Position numbers and translations under genes: made by a program | Origin: JBBDWZ01 sp050732575 | GTDB taxonomy: Bacteria > Gemmatimonadota > Gemmatimonadetes > Longimicrobiales > RSA9 | Direction of reading: 5' to 3' | NCBI GenBank assembly: GCA_050732575.1 | Contig: JBOHRF010000103.1 | Location: 1-15,320 of the forward strand | Length of the DNA stretch: 15,320 bases | Notes under the pieces: generated by a model | What the model was told of the DNA's origin: nothing | Databases searched by the model: none | Seen by the model: only the letters and a program-made list of their open reading frames with translations | Shown here: in pieces, positions 7,053 to 12,916 of the stretch | Layout: each line of letters begins with the position of its first letter | How positions within the stretch are numbered: the stretch's first letter is position 1

Positions 7053-8647
7053 TTCGTATCTCGAAATGTTGGCTGCTGTGCAGCGTGCTCCTGGTCTCGC
7101 CCATCGCAGCCCAGAGCACGCCCCGTCGTGGCGGCACGCTGGTACTGGCGGCAGCCAGTGACCTGCAACAGCTGAACTCGTTGGTGAACGCGGACGCGCA
7201 GACCGGCGAAGTCATCCGGCACATGTTGTTTCTGCCCCTGGTCAGACTGGGCGCCGACCTGCAGCCCGTGCCGGCACTCGCGCGTACATGGCAGTGGATT
7301 GGAGACACCGCTGTAGTCTTCCACCTGCGCCGGGACGTGTACTGGCACGATGGCAGACGCACCACTGCGCACGACGCAGTCTTCACCATCACGCGCGCAG
7401 GTGACACGCTGAGCGCCTACCCGGGCGGTGATGCGATTTCGCACTTGACCTTGGCCCAGGCCATCGACTCATTCACGCTACGCATCCGGCTGCTGCCCAG
7501 GCGAGATCCGCTGCACGGACTGACCGAATTGGCCATCATGCCCAGGCATCACCTGGAAGCGGTGCCGGCCGCGCAGCTGCGTCAGGCCGCATTCAACAAA
7601 CAACCGGTGGGCAATGGCCCATTTCGGTTCGTTTCGCAACGCGCCAATGACCGCTGGGTCTTTCAGGCCAACGCGGCATTTCCGGCGGAACTGGGCGGAC
7701 CGCCCTACATCGAGCGCGTTGTATGGCGCGTCATTCCTGAAAACAGCGCCCAGGTCACGGAACTGCGCACCGGCGCGGTCGACCTGATCATGGCCGCCCG
7801 GGCGGAACAGTTGCCGGAGCTCGATGCGCGCCCCGATCTGCGGGCTATAGTCAAACCGTCGCAGCGCTACACCATGATCGCGTGGAACGGCGCCCGCGCG
7901 CCGCTCGATCAGCCGGCGGTTAGGCGCGCGCTCGCACTGGCCCTGGACCGCGCGCGCATGATCGAATTGTTGCGGCATGGTTACGCTCAGGTCGCCGTTG
8001 GCCCCATCCCACCCACGCACTGGGCCTTCGACCCGCGCGTCTCGCCTCTGCCCTTCGACTCGGCACAGGCGCGACGTCTGCTGGCGCAGGCCGGCTATCT
8101 GGATCGCGATGGTGACGGTCGGCTGGAATCAGCCGCGGGTAAACCACTGGAAATCGAAATCAAAATCGCAGCCAACAACGCGTTCAACCGTGATGTGGCC
8201 GAGATGGTGCGCGCCGACCTGGCCCGCATGGGCGTGCGCATTGTGCCGCGCCCAGTCGACTTCGCCACTCTCATCGATGACATCAGCAGTGTGCAGCGCA
8301 ACTTTGAAGGCGCTTTCCTGGTCTTCGAGACCGACCTGCAGCTCAATCTGAAGGATGCGTTCCACTCCGACGCGCTGGGTGGGCCCTACCAATCCGCGTC
8401 CTACAGCAACCCGCAACTCGATCGCCTGCTCGAGCGCGCTGCTGCCGCACGAACCATCAAAGGCGCACGGCCCCTCTGGAGTGAGGTGCAGCGCATCCTA
8501 CGTGACGACCAACCCTGGACCTTCCTCTGGTACGCACCGGAGTTGTTCGTGCTGCGCGAGCGCGTGCGCGGCGTGCAGATGGACATGCGCGGCACGCTGG
8601 TCAATCTGCCTCGCTGGTGGCTCGACGCGGCCCCAGGCAACGAATAA
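7049..8647 (+). CDS. periplasmic oligopeptide-type solute-binding protein (SBP family 5)
   Basis: This is a 532-residue extracytoplasmic binding protein of the DppA/OppA/NikA type. Residues 1-22 are a Sec signal peptide (Lys6, hydrophobic core, PIAAQ cleavage region). Cys7 and Cys11 are not in a lipobox, so a soluble periplasmic protein is expected. The mature protein shows family features in order: RRGGTLVLAA at the start, VFHLRRDVYWHDGRRTTAHD, NKQPVGNGPFRF, VRRALALALDR, AQAGYLDRDGDGRLES, and a C-terminal WTFLWYAPELFVLRERVRG. These domains bind peptides, nickel or other small solutes for ABC import or for signalling; the ligand is not readable. The start overlaps the HD-GYP stop as ATGA, so it is translationally coupled to a c-di-GMP enzyme gene. 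No permease or ATPase is adjacent, and a terminator follows. A sensory role is therefore as plausible as transport. The wording of the motifs reminds me of Gemmatimonadetes homologues, from memory only. Confidence 0.87.
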   Translation: MIRISKCWLLCSVLLVSPIAAQSTPRRGGTLVLAAASDLQQLNSLVNADAQTGEVIRHMLFLPLVRLGADLQPVPALARTWQWIGDTAVVFHLRRDVYWHDGRRTTAHDAVFTITRAGDTLSAYPGGDAISHLTLAQAIDSFTLRIRLLPRRDPLHGLTELAIMPRHHLEAVPAAQLRQAAFNKQPVGNGPFRFVSQRANDRWVFQANAAFPAELGGPPYIERVVWRVIPENSAQVTELRTGAVDLIMAARAEQLPELDARPDLRAIVKPSQRYTMIAWNGARAPLDQPAVRRALALALDRARMIELLRHGYAQVAVGPIPPTHWAFDPRVSPLPFDSAQARRLLAQAGYLDRDGDGRLESAAGKPLEIEIKIAANNAFNRDVAEMVRADLARMGVRIVPRPVDFATLIDDISSVQRNFEGAFLVFETDLQLNLKDAFHSDALGGPYQSASYSNPQLDRLLERAAAARTIKGARPLWSEVQRILRDDQPWTFLWYAPELFVLRERVRGVQMDMRGTLVNLPRWWLDAAPGNE

Positions 8648-8691
8648 GTAAGTAGCCGCCGAGAAAAAACAGAGGGCAAGAAGCAGAGCTC

Positions 8692-8737
8692 AATACAAAA
8701 CGGGCCCGCAGCCGTTAGCCGCGCGCCCGTTTGTATT
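8692..8737. terminator. imperfect inverted repeat, probably a bidirectional Rho-independent terminator
   Basis: Arms AATACAAAACGGGC (8692-8705) and GCCCGTTTGTATT (8725-8737) pair along nearly their whole length with one bulged base, around a GC-rich loop. The A-rich left flank and T-rich right flank give a modest U-tract on either strand. It sits between convergent genes: the binding protein ends at 8647 (plus) and the sigma54 activator ends at 8791 (minus), so it can serve both. Confidence 0.7.
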
Positions 8738-8790
8738 CCCTGGCAAGATCCCCCGTATTCCCGAACAACGCGCCCAGCGCCGCGCGCCCG

Positions 8791-9864
8791 CTATTGTGCC
8801 GGCTGCGGCTTCTTGATCCCGTACTGCTCGAGCTTGCGCAACACGGTTGGCCGCGAAACGTCGAGCATGCGTGCCGTGCGGGAGATGTTGTATTTGGTGA
8901 GTTTGAGCGTGGCTTCGATCAATTGCTTCTCGGCGTGGGCCAGGGTCAGGCCCGCCTCCGGTACGCGGATCACGGCGGCCACCGGTGTGGATTCCGACAT
9001 GGGCGTCGGCACACTGGTGCGCCGGCGCACAACGATGTGCTCGGGCTTGATGATGTCGCCTTCACTCACGATGACCGAGCCCTCAATCGCGTTTTTTAAC
9101 TCGCGTACGTTGCCGGGCCAGGCATAATTGCGCAGCGCTTCCAGCGCCTCGCCGGAAAACTTGCGGGGTCGCACGCCATGCTCCCGACATACCTGGTCCA
9201 GGAAGTAGCGCGCCAGCAGCTCGATGTCCGTGGTCCGTTGCCGCAAGGCCGGCAGCTCGATGGCAAAGACGCTCAGGCGATAGTACAGGTCTGCACGGAA
9301 ATGACCATCCGTGACCAGCTGCTGCAGATCGCGATGGCTGGCCGCGATGATGCGACAGGAAATGTCGATCTCGCGCAAGCCGCCCACGCGCCGCACGCGC
9401 TTCTCTTCCAACACGCGCAGCAGTTTGGGTTGCAGATTGATGGGCAGGTCCCCGATTTCATCCAGGAACACTGTGCCGTTGCCCGCGAATTCCAGCAGAC
9501 CACGCTTCTGTGCATCGGCACCGCTGAACGAACCCTTCTCGTGACCAAACAACTCCGATTCGAGCAGGTGTTCCGGTATCGCCGAGCAATTGATGGCCAC
9601 AAACGGCTCGGCTGAGTGCGGGCTCGAATAGTGAATGCCGCGCGCAAACAATTCCTTGCCGGTCCCGGTCTCACCGTGCAGCAACACGGTTGTGCCCGGG
9701 TGGTTGGCCACCCGGCAGCCCAGGTCGATGGCGCGGCGCAGCACGGAACTGCTGCCCACCACGTTTTGGAACGCTACTGCGGGTATGCGCGTCGCTGCCG
9801 CCGCTGACTCTTCCACCGGCACACGCGTGCGCATCACTTGGGGTTGGATGTGATTGACGGCCAA
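8791..9864 (-). CDS. sigma54-dependent transcriptional activator without a recognisable sensory domain
   Basis: This is a 357-residue bacterial enhancer-binding protein. Only about 35 residues precede the AAA+ domain, so there is no receiver, GAF or PAS module. Seen: Walker A GETGTGK (64-70), the sigma54-contacting loop as GSFSGA (111-116) in place of the usual GAFTGA, Walker B TVFLDEIGD (131-139), FRADLYYRL with the arginine fingers (179-187), sensor-2 WPGNVREL (249-256), a linker of about 30 residues rich in Pro/Ser/Thr, and a Fis-type helix-turn-helix NISRTARMLDVSRPTVLRKLEQ (326-347). It remodels the closed complex of RNA polymerase-sigma54 by ATP hydrolysis at promoters with upstream binding sites. 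The TTG start is supported by GGGAGG seven bases upstream, and no ATG in frame lies nearby except Met11. It diverges from a CBS-domain gene that carries a sigma54-type promoter. Control may come from expression level or a partner protein. Confidence 0.93.
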   Translation of the reverse strand: MAVNHIQPQVMRTRVPVEESAAAATRIPAVAFQNVVGSSSVLRRAIDLGCRVANHPGTTVLLHGETGTGKELFARGIHYSSPHSAEPFVAINCSAIPEHLLESELFGHEKGSFSGADAQKRGLLEFAGNGTVFLDEIGDLPINLQPKLLRVLEEKRVRRVGGLREIDISCRIIAASHRDLQQLVTDGHFRADLYYRLSVFAIELPALRQRTTDIELLARYFLDQVCREHGVRPRKFSGEALEALRNYAWPGNVRELKNAIEGSVIVSEGDIIKPEHIVVRRRTSVPTPMSESTPVAAVIRVPEAGLTLAHAEKQLIEATLKLTKYNISRTARMLDVSRPTVLRKLEQYGIKKPQPAQ

Positions 9865-9871
9865 AGCATAG

Positions 9872-9877
9872 CCTCCC
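9872..9877 (-). promoter_or_regulatory. Shine-Dalgarno GGGAGG that decides the TTG start of the sigma54 activator
   Basis: On the minus strand GGGAGG is followed by seven bases and then the TTG at 9864. The closer ATG (9869-9867) is out of frame, and the first in-frame ATG is codon 11. This makes the TTG the best start. Confidence 0.65.
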
Positions 9878-9911
9878 GCATCAGAAAAACGCGTAGCTGA
9901 GAATCGCTGGT

Positions 9912-9939
9912 CTTCTGTCGGGGGAGAGTACGCCAGAAG
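9912..9939. promoter_or_regulatory. dyad in the divergent intergenic region, candidate activator binding site
   Basis: CTTCTG (9912-9917) and CAGAAG (9934-9939) form an inverted repeat with a 16-base spacer; flanking bases extend the symmetry slightly (GGT-CTTCTG and CAGAAG-CC). It lies about 65-90 bases upstream of the -24/-12 element at 10005-10020, a normal distance for an enhancer-type site, and just upstream of the activator's own start. The spacing is visible; the binding function is inference. Confidence 0.3.
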
Positions 9940-10004
9940 CCTTCCGTGGGGGGATTGTAAAATTATGATTGGCCAGCAAACGATGCAAGCAACATTTCTT
10001 TACA

Positions 10005-10020
10005 GGGCACACCGTTTGCA
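10005..10020 (+). promoter_or_regulatory. candidate sigma54 (-24/-12) promoter for the CBS-domain gene
   Basis: GGGCACACCGTTTGCA has the invariant GG (10006-10007) and GC (10018-10019) exactly 10 bases apart, and reads as TGGCACG-N4-TTGCA with two mismatches (T to G before the GG, G to A after CAC). Transcription would begin near 10031, giving a 5' leader of about 46 bases before ATG 10077. It points away from the adjacent sigma54 activator gene, the usual arrangement of a bEBP and its target. Confidence 0.55.
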
Positions 10021-10076
10021 CCCCTGGACCTGCTGGGACGTAGCTCAGACCCATACCCGTGCAGGAGAAATGGGCA

Positions 10077-10514
10077 ATGAGAGCACGCGATATCATGACA
10101 GGCAATCCTCAATACGTCACAACCCAGGACTCGGTCCAACGGGCCGCGCAGATCATGCGCGACAACGATATCGGAATGGTACCCGCGGTCGACGACCGGG
10201 AGAGCTGCCGCCTCCGGGGCGTGCTCACAGATCGCGATATCGCGGTCCGCTGTGTGGCCGAGAACCGAAACGGGGATAGCCGCGTGATAGACCTGATGAG
10301 TCGTGATTTGGTCACGGCGCGGCCTGACGATCAGCTCGAGGAGGTCATGGACCGCATGAAGGCCGAGCAGGTTCGGCGCATACCCGTGATCGACGATGGG
10401 GATCGGTTGCTCGGCATCATCGCACAGGCTGACATCGCGCTCGAAGGCCCGGGGGACCAGGCCACGGCCACTGTGGTAGAGAGGATCTCAGAACCGGGCC
10501 GGCGCGCGCGCTAA
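10077..10514 (+). CDS. two-CBS-domain (Bateman module) protein
   Basis: This is a 145-residue cytoplasmic protein made almost entirely of a CBS pair. CBS1 is at about residues 7-60 (MTGNPQYVTTQDSVQRAAQI to GVLTDRDIAVR). CBS2 is at about 72-125 (LMSRDLVTARPDDQLEEVMD to LLGIIAQADIA). Such modules bind adenine nucleotides (AMP, ATP, SAM, NADH) and regulate partners; stand-alone members often respond to energy or oxygen state. No catalytic domain is attached, and the Arg-rich tail is short. ATG 10077 has GGAG nine bases upstream; a GTG at 10059 in the same frame lies before that Shine-Dalgarno and is less likely. Its promoter region carries the -24/-12 element described separately, so expression is probably under the divergent activator. 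The partner and ligand cannot be told from sequence. Confidence 0.9.
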   Translation: MRARDIMTGNPQYVTTQDSVQRAAQIMRDNDIGMVPAVDDRESCRLRGVLTDRDIAVRCVAENRNGDSRVIDLMSRDLVTARPDDQLEEVMDRMKAEQVRRIPVIDDGDRLLGIIAQADIALEGPGDQATATVVERISEPGRRAR

Positions 10515-10550
10515 CCATGCTCGCCACCGCCCGAGCTGCGCGGTCAATGA

Positions 10551-11876
10551 TCAGGAAATAACGGCCGGGCCGGGCACTGGGGCCGGCGCGGCCGGCGCAG
10601 CCCCGTTGAACACTCGGGCATACTGAGCGGCTACCTGGCGGCGGCTCAATTCGGTGGCCGCGAAAATGGCCGCTGCGGATTCCGACAACCCATGGGCCAA
10701 CATTCCGAAACCGCGCGTCAGGTCCGCAATTTCCATTGCCTGCTGCTCGAGACAATGGTTGAGTTGCCGTAGATCGCTCATGTGCGCTGCTGCCGCGCGG
10801 TCCGGCGCAAGCGCCAATACAGGTAGTCCCAACGCGTGAGCAATCGCTACACCATGCAGCCGACTCGCCACCACGCAGTCTACGCTGGCCAGCTCATTCA
10901 CCAACTCATTCACGGTCTGAGGAGCGACTTGCCGCAAGTGCGACCCGAAGCGCGCGAGCGTGTCCGGTCGCAGGCCGTAACGCACCTCATCCATGGCGCG
11001 CAAGTCGCGCTGTTCGGTCCTGAACAGCAACACGGTGTGTCCCTGCTCGAGCAGCCAGGCCACGAATGCGGCGTTGAGACCAGGCGAATGTTTGTCCCGT
11101 GACACGGGAGCAAAGGCCACCGTCAGTGCCTGTCCGGGGCGCGGGAATGTCCGTCCCTGGGCGCGGAACAAACCCAGGGCCAGGTCGGGGACTACCTCGC
11201 CTTCTTGACTGCGCCAACCGAGCTGCCTGGCAATCCGTGCCGATCCAGCATCACGAAACGTGCACGAGTCCGTGCGCGCAAATACTCCTTTTAGAAACTT
11301 GCGCGACCACCACAAGCTTTGAGCCTCCAGGGACACACTCAACATCACAACGCGGGTCCGGGCCAGGCGAGCAAGCCACGCCCACTTGTAAAGGAGCAGC
11401 GCATGATTGGACGTGACGTTGAGCGAATCGCTCGCCGCTATGATCAACAGATCCAGGTGCACCAATTGGCGATACGCCATGCGCGCATGCGCCACGCCGG
11501 TGCCCAGGACACGAAGGAGATATCGGAGCCGGGCCAGATGGTCCCGCAGCCGCTCCCGCCAGGCAACGGACCGCGCGGACCTGCGCTGCGGCGCCAACCG
11601 CGCAGTTTTGCGAATGCCGGGTAGGCCGGAAAGCGCATACGCTGGGATGCCGTGCCGGTGCGTGGTGTCATGCGGATGCGCGCTAAACCCCCGCACGGTC
11701 ACGCGCTCCCACCGGGCTCGCAATGCGCTGATCAGCGCCGTTACGATGACCTCATCACCAAGATTGTCATCGCAGGGTACCAGCAGACCAACGGCAGGAG
11801 CAGCCGTAGTAGTGGCCGGGCGGGTGCCCTGGCCAACCCGGCGAGGCCAGAGCGCGTGGTCTGAGGTCGAGCGCAC
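10551..11876 (-). CDS. polysaccharide pyruvyl transferase-family protein
   Basis: This 441-residue protein matches the PS_pyruv_trans family (PF04230; CsaB, WcaK, PssK type), GT-B-like enzymes that add ketal-linked pyruvate to surface or secreted polysaccharides. Seen: a Gly/Asn start of the N-terminal Rossmann half, NLGDEVI (38-44), a central basic region, FRDAGSARIARQLG, VPDLAL, the glycine- and proline-containing LTVAFAPVSRDKHSPG in the second half, and the hallmark ASRLHGVAIAHALGLPVLAL with Arg339 and His341. It ends in a short Ala/Pro tail (GAAPAAPAPVPGP). The start is GTG 11876 with no good Shine-Dalgarno; no nearer start precedes the first strand. No other glycan or export genes flank it, so its acceptor is unknown. 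It is convergent with the CBS gene (36-base gap, no clear hairpin). Confidence 0.82.
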   Translation of the reverse strand: MRSTSDHALWPRRVGQGTRPATTTAAPAVGLLVPCDDNLGDEVIVTALISALRARWERVTVRGFSAHPHDTTHRHGIPAYALSGLPGIRKTARLAPQRRSARSVAWRERLRDHLARLRYLLRVLGTGVAHARMAYRQLVHLDLLIIAASDSLNVTSNHALLLYKWAWLARLARTRVVMLSVSLEAQSLWWSRKFLKGVFARTDSCTFRDAGSARIARQLGWRSQEGEVVPDLALGLFRAQGRTFPRPGQALTVAFAPVSRDKHSPGLNAAFVAWLLEQGHTVLLFRTEQRDLRAMDEVRYGLRPDTLARFGSHLRQVAPQTVNELVNELASVDCVVASRLHGVAIAHALGLPVLALAPDRAAAAHMSDLRQLNHCLEQQAMEIADLTRGFGMLAHGLSESAAAIFAATELSRRQVAAQYARVFNGAAPAAPAPVPGPAVIS

Positions 11877-12395
11877 GGAGGGAGCCCTGCCTCAAGTCAG
11901 GTGGCCAGCAGCGTCAACACGACCAGTGATCGGACGTGTTCTCCAAACCGGTGCGCAAAGCACCGTCCAGGGAACGCCCAAACCAAACATTTTCTCTCCG
12001 GGTTTGTGCGGGGCGGCTACCGTTGATCTGGCAGAATTCGGGCCTGCTGACTGCGGTGCGTTCGAAATTGCCAACGCGAGTTGTGAAACATGGTCTGGCT
12101 GCAGCGTAACGCCGCTCGTGTGATGCCAACATGCACGTCATCACCACGAGAATCACTTTGCAACTTGTACGACTGACCCGGCGTATGATGTGCACGTGCA
12201 ACGTTTCACGGGCAACAGCGGCTGTGCCCGAGACGCGAAAATCGTCAGAGAATTCGTGCGGTCTTTTCTCCCGTTGACGGTCTCTGCCAGCAGTCGTTAA
12301 AATTAATTCACCCTTCAGGACGCATGAGAACGCCGGCCGGTCGCACAGCTGTCGCAGGTTTCGACCGGTGCTACGGCGTTTGTTGTTTGACAGGA
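11877..12395. other. 519-base non-coding region upstream of rnpB with several hairpins
   Basis: Open frames here run antisense into rnpB or show no protein-like composition, so I call no gene. Visible structures: AACACG/CGTGTT arms (11916-11940); a tight hairpin CGGTGC-GCAAA-GCACCG (11949-11965); a 10-base palindrome TGCACGTGCA (12191-12200) just after a TATGAT that could be a -10 element; a strong hairpin at 12209-12230 (CGGGCA/TGCCCG arms with inner pairing); and CCGGTCG/CGACCGG (12337-12343 and 12362-12368) between the mapped promoter and rnpB. None is followed by a T-run. The region may also hold the minus-strand pyruvyl transferase promoter. Confidence 0.45.
12274..12303 (+). promoter_or_regulatory. 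sigma70-type promoter, probable rnpB promoter
   Basis: TTGACG (12274-12279) and TAAAAT (12298-12303) are separated by 18 bases. Initiation would fall near 12310, giving a leader of about 86 bases before the P1 stem of RNase P RNA, with a 7-bp hairpin inside it. No better promoter lies directly in front of the RNA; the TTGACA-like bases at 12387-12392 are too close to the RNA start to serve it. Confidence 0.5.
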
Positions 12396-12810
12396 TGGGA
12401 AGCGAGTGCGGATCGCGAGCGCGAGGTCCCACCGAGGATCTCGCGGGCGAGGAAAGTCCGAGCTCCACAGGGCAGGGTGCCGGCTAACGGCCGGGCGTCG
12501 CAAGGCGACGGACAGTGCCACAGAGAACAGACCGCCGATGACCCGCAAGGGCACAGGTAAGGGTGAAACGGTGGTGTAAGAGACCACCGCGTCACTGGTA
12601 ACAGTGACGGCACGGCAAACCCCACTTGGAGCAAGGCCAAATAGGGGGCAAGGCGTGGCCCGCGCCAAACGGTCGAGAGACCGGAGAGCCCCGGGTAGGC
12701 TGCTTGAGGCGGCTGGCAACAGCTGTCCCAGAGAAATGATCCGCCTCCGCACGCCGCCCTGCGGGGTCAGGCGCCACGGAGACAGAACTCGGCTTATTCG
12801 CTTCCCATTC
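12396..12810 (+). ncRNA. rnpB: RNase P RNA, bacterial type A
   Basis: This is the catalytic RNA of RNase P, which removes 5' leaders from pre-tRNAs. Universal core segments are seen in order: GAGGAAAGTCCG near 12450, CACAGGGCAGGGTGCC, CAGAGAACAGACCGCC, AGGTAAGGGTGAAA near 12556, TAACAGTGACGGCACGGCAAA near 12600, GGAGCAAGGCCAAATAGG, GGGTAGGCTGCTTGAGG near 12692 and CAGAACTCGGCTTAT near 12783. The ends pair as helix P1 (TGGGAAGCGAG at 12396-12406 with its complement ending at 12807), which fixes both termini within a few bases. The length of about 412 fits type A. In loop L15 the tRNA-3'-end-binding GGU of E. coli reads GGC (12614-12616). The tRNA-Arg gene begins about seven bases after the end, with no terminator between. 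Confidence 0.97.
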
Positions 12811-12816
12811 GCCCAA

Positions 12817-12890
12817 GCGCTCGTAGCTCAGCTGGATAGAGCGTCGCCCTCCGGAGGCGAAGGTCGCGCGTTCGAATCGCGCCGAGCGCA
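12817..12890 (+). tRNA. tRNA-Arg, anticodon CCG
   Basis: This is a full cloverleaf of 74 bases: acceptor GCGCTCG/CGAGCGC, D arm GCTC/GAGC, anticodon arm TCGCC/GGCGA with loop CTCCGGA (anticodon CCG at 12851-12853), T arm GCGCG-TTCGAAT-CGCGC, and discriminator A at 12890. It reads the CGG arginine codon. CCA is not encoded; TTG follows, so CCA must be added by nucleotidyltransferase. It lies directly downstream of rnpB on the same strand. Confidence 0.97.
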
Positions 12891-12916
12891 TTGAACTTTC
12901 CATCCCCGGCCTACCG

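Noticed and set aside
10030..10060. GGGACGTAGCTCAG resembling the 5' part of a tRNA
   Set aside because: No anticodon arm, T arm or matching acceptor strand follows. It lies in the leader of the CBS gene.
11407..12123. 238-codon plus-strand open frame over the pyruvyl transferase gene and its upstream region
   Set aside because: It is antisense to a well-supported gene for most of its length, and its Arg/Ser/Ala-rich composition is typical of shadow frames in GC-rich DNA.
12209..12230. Strong hairpin as a terminator upstream of rnpB
   Set aside because: No T-tract follows on either strand and no gene ends next to it, so it is listed only as intergenic structure.
11914..12752. Minus-strand open frames antisense to rnpB and its upstream region
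   Set aside because: They overlap a structured RNA gene, and their sequences show no domain or motif.
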